Below, piece after piece: positions 1 to 11,115 of a stretch of 64,000 nt of DNA. Position numbers and translations under genes: made by a program. The notes beneath the pieces are model-generated. The model saw only the letters and a list, made by a program, of their open reading frames with translations, was not told the origin of the DNA and did no database searches. Each line of letters begins with the position of its first letter. Position 1 is the first letter of the stretch. The stretch comes from CAIQPV01 sp963719855 (GTDB lineage Bacteria; Pseudomonadota; Gammaproteobacteria; Burkholderiales; Gallionellaceae), in the NCBI GenBank assembly GCA_963719855.1, contig CAVRDK010000003.1, forward strand, positions 1 to 64,000, in the 5' to 3' direction.

Positions 1-2756
<2,756 letters not shown>

Positions 2757-3065
2757 ATAACATTAAGCCCTCACCCGTCATTTATTTAACCGGAAAGGCC
2801 AAAGTACAGGTGTTGCATTTCGTCTCGCGTTTGTGACCGCATCCATACGACTAGCATGAATACGGTTTGATACAATCAAAACCCATGTTTTTCTCGCTTC
2901 CACAGCAACAGTTTTACCCATCACCGCTTCCGCGTGAATCACTTTCTTACTTCTTCCAGATTTTTAAAGAACTACAAAACAACCTATCGGCAAAAGCCAA
3001 TATCAAAGCCTCATCGGCTTGGATATGGGTTCTTACTTCTTGCTTCTTGTCACCAAACAGTTAAT
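2757..3065 (-). other. Spacer between tRNA-Ala and 23S, with boxA-like antitermination site
   Basis: This 300-nt transcribed spacer holds no gene. At 2961-2972 the minus strand reads GTTCTTTAAAAA, close to the boxA antitermination signal normally found ahead of 23S, and a matching copy lies in the 16S leader at 5091-5102. The rest presumably pairs with the region downstream of 23S to form the RNase III processing stem; the partner strand is outside the window. Confidence 0.6.
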
Positions 3066-3141
3066 TGGTGGAGGATGACGGGATCGAACCGACGACCCCC
3101 TGCTTGCAAAGCAGGTGCTCTCCCAGCTGAGCTAATCCCCC
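3066..3141 (-). tRNA. tRNA-Ala (TGC)
   Basis: A 76-nt cloverleaf in the rRNA spacer, read on the minus strand, beginning GGGGGATTAGCTCAGCTGGG and ending with an encoded CCA at 3066-3068. The anticodon loop reads TTTGCAA, giving anticodon TGC. It lies four nucleotides from tRNA-Ile, the standard Ile-Ala pair of proteobacterial rrn operons. Confidence 0.98.
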
Positions 3142-3145
3142 GACT

Positions 3146-3222
3146 TGGTGGGTCTGGTTGGACTCGAACCAACGACCCCTGCGTTATCAACACAATGCTC
3201 TAACCAGCTGAGCTACAGACCC
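3146..3222 (-). tRNA. tRNA-Ile (GAT)
   Basis: A 77-nt cloverleaf on the minus strand, beginning GGGTCTGTAGCTCAGCTGG and ending with an encoded CCA. The anticodon loop contains GAT. It is the first tRNA after 16S and is co-transcribed with the rRNAs. Confidence 0.98.
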
Positions 3223-3353
3223 AATATGCAGCCAGTAGCTCGGAGCTTGTAGCGTGTAGCAAAGTCCAAACAGCTACCAGCTACTTGCCACCTGCTACCA
3301 GCTTATTTATTTACGACAACCGATGAGTGTGGATACGTGCGCCCGGATTTCTC

Positions 3354-4901
<1,548 letters not shown>

Positions 4902-5090
4902 ACCTATGCTGCAATTTTTTAATTCACCCTTTTACGGGCAAACTGATCTCACTCAAAGCGAATTAATATTTCATTTCTTCGACTTCGTGTGAGTTACTTC
5001 TTGTGTCTTGAGTCGTCGATCACGCAGGTTTAACCCCACGTAATTCAACACCCGAGCTCACATACCCACACTCGTCGGTTGTCTGTAAAC

Positions 5091-5102
5091 TTTTAAAGAA
5101 CT
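5091..5102 (-). promoter_or_regulatory. boxA-like antitermination site in the 16S leader
   Basis: The minus strand reads AGTTCTTTAAAA about 190 nt upstream of mature 16S, inside the leader downstream of both promoters. It matches the boxA core of Nus-dependent rRNA antitermination and the similar copy at 2961-2972 before 23S. Confidence 0.55.
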
Positions 5103-5129
5103 GGGTTGCCGTGGCAACGAGAGGGGCGC

Positions 5130-5157
5130 ATTATACAGATCGAATTTGCTGCGTCAA
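5130..5157 (-). promoter_or_regulatory. rRNA promoter P2
   Basis: On the minus strand a -35 box TTGACG (5152-5157) and a consensus -10 TATAAT (5130-5135) are separated by 16 nt. A GCGCC discriminator follows the -10, as expected for growth-rate and ppGpp-controlled stable RNA promoters. It is the gene-proximal of two nearly identical promoters. Confidence 0.85.
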
Positions 5158-5226
5158 TCTATATTTCAGGCTTAATTTACAACCCTTGCTTCCCTCACCT
5201 CCTGCTGAAGCAGCAAGAGGGGGCGC

Positions 5227-5254
5227 ATTATAGCCAGCAAAAAAAAACCGTCAA
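5227..5254 (-). promoter_or_regulatory. rRNA promoter P1 with upstream A/T-rich UP-like tract
   Basis: On the minus strand -35 TTGACG (5249-5254) and -10 TATAAT (5227-5232) are 16 nt apart, with the same GCGCC discriminator as P2. Immediately upstream, 5255-5300 is rich in A and T runs, matching an UP element. The divergent tsaD start lies about 110 nt away, so the region 4902-5362 is a shared regulatory interval. Confidence 0.85.
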
Positions 5255-5362
5255 TACCTTTTTGAAATTATCATGACTTATTTGTTAAATAATTTTTGCA
5301 GACTCGCGCAAACCCAATAGAACCGTACAATGCACGCCTGATCTGATTATGGCTTTCTCATC

Positions 5363-6397
5363 GTGAAATTAATTCTAGGCATCGAATCTTCGTGTGACGA
5401 AACCGGCGTTGCGCTCTATCACATCGAGCGCGGTTTGCTGGCACACGCGCTGCATACGCAGATCGCACTACATAGCGAATACGGCGGCGTGGTGCCCGAA
5501 CTGGCCTCGCGCGACCACATCCGCCACACCCTGCCGCTGATCCGCACGGTAGCCAAACAAGCGAATTGCACCTTGCAAGACATCGACGCCATCGCCTACA
5601 CGCAAGGCCCCGGCTTATCTGGTGCGTTGTTGGTGGGCGCCAGCATCGGTTGCGCGCTGGCTTATGCACTGAATATCCCCGCCATCGGCATCCACCATCT
5701 GGAAGGGCATTTGCTCTCGCCGCTGCTGTCCACTCCCGCACCGGAATTCCCCTTCGTCGCCTTATTGGTCTCAGGCGGACACACACAACTCATGCGCGTG
5801 GATGGCGTGGGGCAATATATTTTGCTGGGAGAAACGCTGGACGACGCCGCTGGCGAAGCCTTCGACAAGAGCGCCAAACTACTTGGATTGGATTATCCAG
5901 GCGGCGCAATTCTCTCCGAGTTGGCGCAACGCGGAACACCGGGACGCTTCAAACTGCCGCGCCCGATGCTGCACAGTGGCGATCTGGACTTCAGCTTCAG
6001 CGGATTGAAGACAGCCGTACTCACCCTCGCCCGGCAACACGAACTAGATGGGCAGCGCATGGACGAACAAACTCGTGCCGACATCGCCCACGCGACACAG
6101 GAAGCCATCGTGGACGTGCTGGTCGCCAAGGCGCTCGCCGCACTCAAGCAGACCGAACTCAAGCAACTGGTGGTCGCAGGCGGAGTAGGCGCAAACCAGC
6201 AACTGCGCGCGCAACTTAACCAGGCCGCTGACAAGCGCGGCTTCCGCGTGTTCTATCCTGATCTGGAATTCTGCACCGACAACGGCGCAATGATCGCCTT
6301 CGCCGGTGCTCTAAGATTGCAACAGCAAGAAGGCAAGCAGGATTATCGTTTCAACGTAAAGCCGCGCTGGGATTTGCAGGAGATGAACACGGCATAA
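5363..6397 (+). CDS. tsaD: tRNA N6-threonylcarbamoyladenosine transferase TsaD
   Basis: Cytoplasmic ASKHA-fold enzyme that, with TsaB and TsaE, moves the threonylcarbamoyl group from TC-AMP to A37 of tRNAs decoding ANN codons. The 344-residue length is normal. The N-terminal GIESSCDET signature and the metal-binding HHLEGH motif (residues 111-116) are present, as are the glycine-rich VSGGHTQ segment and a C-terminal DNGAMIAFAG motif. The start is GTG at 5363. It runs divergently from the rRNA promoters; a TACAAT at 5326-5331 may be its -10 box. It is followed by a palindromic repeat and converges with plsY. Confidence 0.97.
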   Translation: MKLILGIESSCDETGVALYHIERGLLAHALHTQIALHSEYGGVVPELASRDHIRHTLPLIRTVAKQANCTLQDIDAIAYTQGPGLSGALLVGASIGCALAYALNIPAIGIHHLEGHLLSPLLSTPAPEFPFVALLVSGGHTQLMRVDGVGQYILLGETLDDAAGEAFDKSAKLLGLDYPGGAILSELAQRGTPGRFKLPRPMLHSGDLDFSFSGLKTAVLTLARQHELDGQRMDEQTRADIAHATQEAIVDVLVAKALAALKQTELKQLVVAGGVGANQQLRAQLNQAADKRGFRVFYPDLEFCTDNGAMIAFAGALRLQQQEGKQDYRFNVKPRWDLQEMNTA

Positions 6398-6406
6398 GGA
6401 ACTGCA

Positions 6407-6505
6407 TTCCCTCCCCTATGCAGGGGGAGGGTTAGGGAGGAGGTAGAAATTCTGCACCTCTACTCTACCCCCATCCTAGCCTTCCCCCCTGCAAGGGGGA
6501 AGGAA
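6407..6505. repeat. BIME-like palindromic repeat, copy A
   Basis: Two inverted C/G-rich palindromes of the form CTCCCCnnTGCAGGGGGAGGG flank a spacer containing GGTAGAAA and CTACCCCCATCC. Three related copies occur at 12011-12105, 23951-24054 and 60160-60260. This copy lies between the convergent ends of tsaD and plsY and may act as a transcription boundary. Confidence 0.8.
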
Positions 6506-6520
6506 TAAAGCATTGAACCG

Positions 6521-7150
6521 CTATGCGTTATCCGCTGCCTGACTCTCGGACTTCTTGCTGCCGATCCTGCTTTCTTTCCCCGCCAGCAAATTCTGAATAT
6601 TGCTCTGGTGCCGCCAGAACAGCAGCAACGACATGATGCCCGATGCCAGCACCCACTCATGCGGCAAGCCCAGCAGCAGCGCGTAAACCGGCGCACCTGC
6701 CGCCGCAACCAGAGCCGACAACGAAGACAAGCGGAACACCAGCGCCACCACCAGCCAAGTCGCCATGGTCGCCAGCCCCATCCAGCCACTTAACGCCAGC
6801 AACACCCCCAGTGCCGTCGCCACACCCTTGCCGCCCTTGAAGCGCAGAAATACCGGGAACACGTGACCAAGGAAAACGGCAAGCGCCACCGCAGCAACCA
6901 GCATCATGAAATTTTCGTCCTGCGGCGCGAATCGTTGCGCTAACACCACCGCTACCCAACCCTTCGCCGCATCGCCCAGCAAAGTCAACGCCGCCGCAGC
7001 CTTCTTGCCGCTACGCAACACGTTGGTCGCACCCGGATTGCCGGAACCATAAGTCCTGGGATCGTCCAGACCGAATGCCTTACTCATCAACACCGCAAAA
7101 GAAACCGAGCCCAACAGATAGGCACACACAACAAAAGCTAGGGTCATCAT
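6521..7150 (-). CDS. plsY: Glycerol-3-phosphate acyltransferase PlsY
   Basis: Integral inner-membrane enzyme of phospholipid synthesis that transfers the acyl group of acyl-phosphate (made by PlsX) to the sn-1 position of glycerol-3-phosphate. The 209-residue protein has the hydrophobic pattern of several membrane segments. The family motifs are visible: SGNPGATNVLRSGKK near residues 36-50 and the FKGGKGVATALG motif near residues 103-114. It is divergent from folB with a 57-nt gap. The last 20 or so residues are polar and not conserved in the family. Confidence 0.96.
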   Translation of the reverse strand: MMTLAFVVCAYLLGSVSFAVLMSKAFGLDDPRTYGSGNPGATNVLRSGKKAAAALTLLGDAAKGWVAVVLAQRFAPQDENFMMLVAAVALAVFLGHVFPVFLRFKGGKGVATALGVLLALSGWMGLATMATWLVVALVFRLSSLSALVAAAGAPVYALLLGLPHEWVLASGIMSLLLFWRHQSNIQNLLAGKESRIGSKKSESQAADNA

Positions 7151-7207
7151 CTGGAATATCTTAAAATGCGCGAAAGGCGAATTTTACGCGATTAATTACC
7201 GACAGCA

Positions 7208-7564
7208 ATGGACATCATTTTTCTGCGCGAACTCAAGATCGACACACTCATCGGCGTGTATGAATGGGAAAAGCGCGTGCCGCAAACCCTGCAATTCGAT
7301 CTGGAGATCGCCCTGCCCGACAGCCGCGCCTGCCAGACCGACGACATCAAGGACGCCCTCAACTACGCCGACATCGTGCGTGACATTCAGCGCGTGCTGG
7401 GCAGCCGCCACTTCAACCTGCTGGAAGCGCTGGCCGAACACATCGCGCAAATATTGCTCAATGACTTCAAAGCGCCGTGGGTGAAGATCAGCGTGGCGAA
7501 GTTGAATGCGATCAGGGGGAGCAAGATGGTGGGGATTTGTATTGAGAGAGGTAGCCGAGTGTAG
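7208..7564 (+). CDS. folB: Dihydroneopterin aldolase FolB
   Basis: Folate-pathway enzyme that converts 7,8-dihydroneopterin to 6-hydroxymethyl-dihydropterin and glycolaldehyde. The 118-residue length is normal. The N-terminal FLRELKIDTLIGVYEWEKR segment carries the conserved Gly-Val-x-Glu-Trp-Glu active-site motif and the ALAEHIA segment follows near residue 78. The last codons and the TAG stop lie inside a perfect hairpin repeat at 7550-7574, so the terminal residues after IERG appear to come from that repeat. Confidence 0.95.
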   Translation: MDIIFLRELKIDTLIGVYEWEKRVPQTLQFDLEIALPDSRACQTDDIKDALNYADIVRDIQRVLGSRHFNLLEALAEHIAQILLNDFKAPWVKISVAKLNAIRGSKMVGICIERGSRV

Positions 7565-7574
7565 CTCGGCTACC
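7550..7574. repeat. Perfect hairpin overlapping the folB stop codon
   Basis: Arms GGTAGCCGAG (7550-7559) and CTCGGCTACC (7565-7574) flank a five-base loop that contains the folB TAG stop. There is no run of T afterwards, so it is not a typical intrinsic terminator. It may be a repeat that landed at the 3' end of folB. Confidence 0.7.
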
Positions 7575-7610
7575 ATCAAGACCGTTCATGGTGGCTTGTG
7601 ATGGGTTGCC

Positions 7611-7637
7611 GTCATTCCCGCGAAAGCGGGAATCCAG
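7611..7637. repeat. dRS3-like repeat (ATTCCCGC..GCGGGAAT)
   Basis: The sequence ATTCCCGCGAAAGCGGGAAT is a perfect palindrome of the kind scattered through many beta- and gammaproteobacterial genomes and called dRS3 in Neisseria, where it can serve as a filamentous-phage insertion target. A decayed copy, ATTCCCGCAAAAACGGGAA, lies near 42906. Confidence 0.65.
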
Positions 7638-8061
7638 TCAAAAACAAATTCGCCGGTGGCAGACCGGCTGCTGATTACCTTTCTTGTCTTGCCAAGAAAT
7701 GTAACCGAAAGAAGGCGTCCCCAATCCGCCATCCCTCACGGGATTCCCTGCGTTGCTCGACTGGTCAGGCTTCCTCATAAACTCGCACGATCCGCTACGC
7801 GGCCACGTACTCAAACATATTCGTCAGAATTCCCTGACCAGCCTCCGCTACTCGGTGGCGGATGAGGGGAAAGTGGAGGTTTGCGAAGAGCGCATCACAT
7901 TACCACGGCAATGTTGGAAGGCTCGCGATTCGAACAAACTAGGCATTTTGAATGCGTACGTTTTACTGCTCTATTTGCTTGTAAACTTAGGTCAGTTTAG
8001 CTTCTATCATTGCATTCCTTTCGTCCGCGCAGCTTTCATGCAAAATAGGCGAAGAGATGAA
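7638..8061. other. Non-coding stretch between folB and the CBS-HEPN gene
   Basis: No convincing gene. Open frames here lack a ribosome-binding site and family resemblance. The part from about 7690 to 7880 reads like a decayed repeat fragment of a type often mistaken for coding sequence (Arg/Ser/Pro-rich translations in several frames). It marks the left edge of the accessory island. Confidence 0.4.
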
Positions 8062-9145
8062 TTATGTGGATATTGCCCTGAGCTCATGCAGGAACTGCAC
8101 GAAATAAAGTAACAATCGGTGATCCTCCTCTGTAATTCCATCTGGATCGAAGTGCATTACGTCGTTTCGAATACTGCGAACTCTGTCGAGTTCACGAACG
8201 AAGATTGCCCGGTCAACGGTGAGTCCAGTCTTCGCCCAATTGTTTGGATTCTCTAGCAGGCGGATATATTCCCCAAAGCTCAGATCAGCGACACTCTCAA
8301 TTTTTCGTTCAGTATCCGCAGAATCTTTGGCAGATGCTAATTCATCTGCGGTAAACCGGCCATCGATTAACAAGCGAACATGATTCTCAATTTCGGAAAG
8401 GAGCAAGAAAGGTTCAGAGAGCTGTTGAAACTGAAGGCTTAGGTCTGTTGTTGTGACGATCCCTGTGATCGTCCGGTCATCACCACGCACAAGTACATAT
8501 GAATGCTCAACGATTTGCGCAATTACCTTAAACAATGAATCGTTAAACGGTACCTCGTGATGTGCTCTCATGCACTCGCGTACCACAGAAACTATTTTTC
8601 CAAGAGCCAAGCGTGAACCAATACTCTCCCAGCTCACCATGCCTTTCACGTCACGGTCATTGGTCATCACTGGTAGCTGCGAGAAATCATGCCTAAGCAT
8701 CAGAGTCACTGCCTCGCTGAGTGTCGAATCAGGGGACACACTTAATGGCTTTACATTCGCGGAAGCTAAGCGCCCTATGCGAAATGCAGGGTCAGGAAAA
8801 GCCCCTGAAATTAGCACTTCATCAGCATCATCTGTTTCCGAAAACATGCCTTGCAGCGCTTCCGCAATCGCTAGTTTCTCCTGCTGTTGCGTAACATCAG
8901 GTTGTTCGACAATAGCAAATCTGATTTGGGAGTCAATGTAGACGCTATTGAAATCTGGCACGGTTCGAAGCTGGGCTCTCTTCAAGAGTGCGTCGAATAA
9001 ACCAAACCAACCAAGAACCACGACGTTCTGCCCCAAACCATGCAATGAACTGTCGAACTGAAACTGGCTCGACCTCCTCTTTCGCCAACAAGGAAGTATG
9101 TATCTGTTCAATGCGAGCAATTGCATTCTTGAATGGCATTTTCAA
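8062..9145 (-). CDS. CBS-pair protein with C-terminal HEPN-like domain (frameshifted)
   Basis: Read continuously across one frameshift this encodes about 360 residues. The first 56 codons from ATG 9145 belong together with the frame that ends at 8062. Removing one C from the CCC run at 8973-8975 joins them as TLEESQLRTV. Two CBS repeats occupy roughly residues 120-240 (LSVSPDSTLSEAV..., VPFNDSLFKVI...), a fold that usually binds adenine nucleotides. The C-terminal helical part ends with RNDVMH, an RX4H motif typical of HEPN ribonuclease domains, followed by an all-helical tail. No partner gene is adjacent. A nucleotide-sensing RNase or stress/defence role is inference. The apparent 354-codon frame starting at 9126 has a false N-terminus. 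Confidence 0.7.
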
Positions 9146-9331
9146 TACCTAATGATGGTGATACGGATACATGGGGCAGCAATTTAGCAGCAAATTCCCA
9201 CATTAGCCATAAGGAAAAATGCATAGGCCGTTTTCAACAGGACGGGGGCTGGGGTGATGTGCGTGGCAAGGGGCGGGAAATATTTTGTGTGCGCTCGTTG
9301 CGCACCTCCCCTTTCCCCTGTGCGCCTCAGC

Positions 9332-9431
9332 CCCGTAGGATGCGGTGATAACCAGCCACTTAGTAATCGTTTTTTGATTGCTTAGTGGAATGGCTAGTTA
9401 GTTCATCAGGCACGAACCGCATCGTTCGCGT
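9332..9431. repeat. Left 100-bp inverted repeat of the RAYT element (contains a REP)
   Basis: Almost perfectly inverted relative to 9979-10078; the visible differences are single substitutions such as GATGCGG against GATGTGG. Inside it, 9348-9398 is an imperfect stem-loop from ACCAGCCACT to TGGCTAGT, which recurs as a solo copy at 38358-38408. Confidence 0.9.
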
Positions 9432-9958
9432 CATTCCCCACCCTCAATCTCATCCATGCCACCGCCCCAATCCTCCGTATAAACCCCGCGACGCACGTAT
9501 TCATGAAAGCTTGAATGCGGCCAATCGGCGACACGGCGCACCCAGCCATGTTTTACCGGGTTCCAGTGAATGTAATCCGCGTGGCGATTGAAATCTCCCT
9601 GATCGCGAATCAGATGCTCCCAGAATCGCCGCTGCCATATTCCCCTCTCGCCGCGCTTTGCCCTGCTTTGGGAGATGCGCTCACCTTCCGCAACCGTGCG
9701 GGAAAAATTGCCCTTGATCAAATTCCAGCGCGTAGCGAAATCCGCATCGCCCTCCGGCAGCGTCATTATGCAATGCAAGTGTTCAGGCAAGATCACCAGC
9801 GCATCAAAGCGAAACGGGTGCCTAATCTTCACCGCCTCGAACACCGCACGCAATGAGTCAATTCGGTCAACGAGCAGGCGGTTTCCTTTGCGCTGGGCGA
9901 GGTTCACCGTGAAGAACCAGCTTGCTCCGGGAACATGGGCGCGGCGGTATTCTGTCAT
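9431..9958 (-). CDS. rayT: REP-associated tyrosine transposase (Y1/HUH)
   Basis: TnpA-REP family DNA nickase related to IS200/IS605 transposases, thought to cut and spread REP sequences. The 175-residue protein carries the HUH motif as H60-L-H62 in ILPEHLHCIM and a catalytic tyrosine Y129 in HADYIHWNPVKHG, the usual RAYT signature. The N-terminal segment with FTVNLAQRKGNRLL is also typical. It sits symmetrically between two 100-bp inverted repeats holding REP stem-loops. All key residues are present, so it may be active. Confidence 0.93.
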   Translation of the reverse strand: MTEYRRAHVPGASWFFTVNLAQRKGNRLLVDRIDSLRAVFEAVKIRHPFRFDALVILPEHLHCIMTLPEGDADFATRWNLIKGNFSRTVAEGERISQSRAKRGERGIWQRRFWEHLIRDQGDFNRHADYIHWNPVKHGWVRRVADWPHSSFHEYVRRGVYTEDWGGGMDEIEGGE

Positions 9959-9978
9959 GGTGGCTTTGCATGTGGGTT

Positions 9979-10078
9979 ACGCGAGCGATGCGGTTCGTGC
10001 CTGATGAACTAACTAGCCATTCCACTAAGCAATCAAAAAACGATTACTAAGTGGCTGGTTATCACCACATCCTACGGG
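9979..10078. repeat. Right 100-bp inverted repeat of the RAYT element
   Basis: Inverted partner of 9332-9431. Its outer edge CCCGTAGG (on the minus strand) supplies the stop codon that ends the parE remnant. Confidence 0.9.
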
Positions 10079-10110
10079 ACTGGCGTAAAAATAACGGTGT
10101 ACTGCTTCAC
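10072..10110 (-). pseudogene. parE: parE toxin remnant, first codons only
   Basis: A GTG start overlaps the parD stop as GTGA, the usual translational coupling of parDE. The reading MKQYTVIFTP is the standard ParE N-terminus. After that codon the frame enters the RAYT inverted repeat (edge at 10078) and ends at TAG, 10072-10074. No recognisable remainder of ParE is seen on the far side of the element, so the toxin gene is lost while the antitoxin survives. Confidence 0.7.
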
Positions 10111-10385
10111 GCTTTGGCGGTGAACTTCTTGTGTTCGGTCGCCAGCCGTGCCCGCACTTGGTCAACGGTGACAGCCCGCGCCGGGTCAGCCTTCAGCGCG
10201 TCATATGCCTGCACCACTTCTTTCCGCAGCCAACTTTCCACCGCGCGGTCACGCACCAGCAGGGCGCGCAGTCCGTCCCGGATCACTTCGCTTTCGGTGG
10301 CGTATTCGCCAGCCGCGACTTTGCTTCTAACAGCATCCGCCATCTCATTGGGCAGGGTGATGCTGAATTGCTGGGTTGTGCGCAT
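10107..10385 (-). CDS. parD: ParD-type antitoxin (ribbon-helix-helix), orphan
   Basis: Small DNA-binding antitoxin of the CopG/ParD family, 92 residues from ATG 10385, which has a strong GGAGG site upstream. The N-terminal QFSITLPNEMADAV strand-helix and the GEYATESEVIRDGLRAL helix are the RHH signature; the C-terminal tail would normally mask ParE. Its toxin partner is truncated by the RAYT element. A 15-bp palindrome at 10407-10421 just upstream is a likely autoregulatory operator. Retention of an orphan antitoxin may reflect recent loss of the toxin or cross-neutralisation of another ParE. Confidence 0.88.
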   Translation of the reverse strand: MRTTQQFSITLPNEMADAVRSKVAAGEYATESEVIRDGLRALLVRDRAVESWLRKEVVQAYDALKADPARAVTVDQVRARLATEHKKFTAKA

Positions 10386-10406
10386 GATTGCCTCCATTGA
10401 ATCCAA

Positions 10407-10421
10407 TAGGATTAAATCCTA
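10407..10421. promoter_or_regulatory. Candidate ParD operator palindrome
   Basis: TAGGATTAAATCCTA has perfect 7-bp arms around a central A and lies 21 nt upstream of the parD start. Palindromes in this place are bound by RHH antitoxins to repress their own operons. Confidence 0.55.
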
Positions 10422-10504
10422 CACCATCCACCACTTTCGCGCCATAAAAGCCGCTAGTCGCGAAAAGAACGTTGCATGATGGGTTGCGCTACGCTTCATC
10501 CATC

Positions 10505-10780
10505 CTACGCTGCGCGATGTTTATCTGCCCACTCGCGCAACACTTCGCCCATGCGGGTTTGCCAGCCGCGTCCGGTGGCTTTGAATGCGGCGATTACATC
10601 GGGTGTCAGCCGTAGCGATAGCTGAACCTTTGTGGGAGATTTTTGCGCGCCGCGTATGCCCAATTTTTTGCACAATTCTGGCGACAACACTTCGGCAGCA
10701 GGACGGAATTCGCGCAAATCTTCTGCGGTAAGCTCACGTACTTCACCTTCTGCATCAGTCAAGGGTAAGCGGTTTTTCAT
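10505..10780 (-). CDS. brnA: BrnA-type antitoxin
   Basis: RHH antitoxin of the BrnT/BrnA type II system, 91 residues. The C-terminal part SPTKVQLSLRLTPDVIAAFKATGRGWQTRMGEVLREW is the BrnA signature: a beta strand followed by helices and the GxGWQTR turn. The start at 10780 overlaps the end of brnT by 26 nt, which implies translational coupling. BrnA binds and neutralises BrnT and represses the operon; the repeats at 11039-11085 are the probable target. Confidence 0.92.
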   Translation of the reverse strand: MKNRLPLTDAEGEVRELTAEDLREFRPAAEVLSPELCKKLGIRGAQKSPTKVQLSLRLTPDVIAAFKATGRGWQTRMGEVLREWADKHRAA

Positions 10781-11033
10781 TTTTGGTTGCCTCTCGTTTA
10801 TTGGCTTTGCGAAAGCTGATCACGCGAATGCCGTGTTGCGTTTCCACAAAACACAGAATATGTAATCGCGCATCCAGATAGCCCACAGCGACATTACGCA
10901 CTTCATCGTAATCACGCCTTGTGTCTTTCTTGAAGGTTGCGGTGGTGAAATCAAATTGCGCTGCCCGGTCAAACGACAACCCACGTTCAGCAATGTTGCG
11001 CTGGTTTTTCGCAGGGTCGTAATCAATTTTCAT
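10755..11033 (-). CDS. brnT: BrnT-type ribonuclease toxin
   Basis: Toxin of the BrnT family (RelE-like fold RNase), 92 residues from ATG 11033. Visible family features are the N-terminal DYDPAKNQRNIAERGLSFDRA, the DTRRDYDEVRNVAVGYLD core and the C-terminal RVISFRKANKRE strand with basic catalytic residues. The toxin gene comes first, as in other brnTA operons. The -10 box of the best promoter ends 7 bp from the ATG and no Shine-Dalgarno is visible, so the mRNA may be leaderless. Confidence 0.93.
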   Translation of the reverse strand: MKIDYDPAKNQRNIAERGLSFDRAAQFDFTTATFKKDTRRDYDEVRNVAVGYLDARLHILCFVETQHGIRVISFRKANKREATKNEKPLTLD

Positions 11034-11038
11034 CAGCA

Positions 11039-11085
11039 AATTGTAGGTTCATTTATGTTGGCGGTCAACCTAATTGTAGATTCAT
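11039..11085 (-). promoter_or_regulatory. brnTA promoter with two direct operator-like repeats
   Basis: On the minus strand -35 TTGACC (11063-11068) and -10 TACAAT (11040-11045) are 17 nt apart. The 14-mer AATTGTAGRTTCAT occurs at 11039-11052 and 11072-11085, exactly 33 bp apart (about three helical turns) and bracketing the promoter, as expected for cooperative repression by the BrnA/BrnT complex. Confidence 0.7.
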
Positions 11086-11115
11086 TTTCGGATATTAACG
11101 TGACGCCGCAAACCA

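Larger units (their letters stand above)
9332..10078 (-). mobile_element. RAYT element: REP-associated tyrosine transposase between inverted repeats
   Basis: A 747-bp unit made of a single Y1 transposase gene and two 100-bp inverted repeats. Single-gene HUH elements bounded by REP sequences are the hallmark of TnpA-REP systems. The right end coincides with the point where a parE gene stops resembling its family, which indicates an insertion or rearrangement there. Confidence 0.85.

Noticed and set aside
7753..8112. 119-codon frame between folB and the CBS-HEPN gene
   Set aside because: No ribosome site; the first half is repeat-derived and the second half overlaps the CBS-HEPN 3' end.
9150..9331. 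Remainder of parE beyond the left RAYT repeat
   Set aside because: The flank gives A-E-A-H-R in one frame for a few codons but then loses all resemblance to ParE; likely chance.
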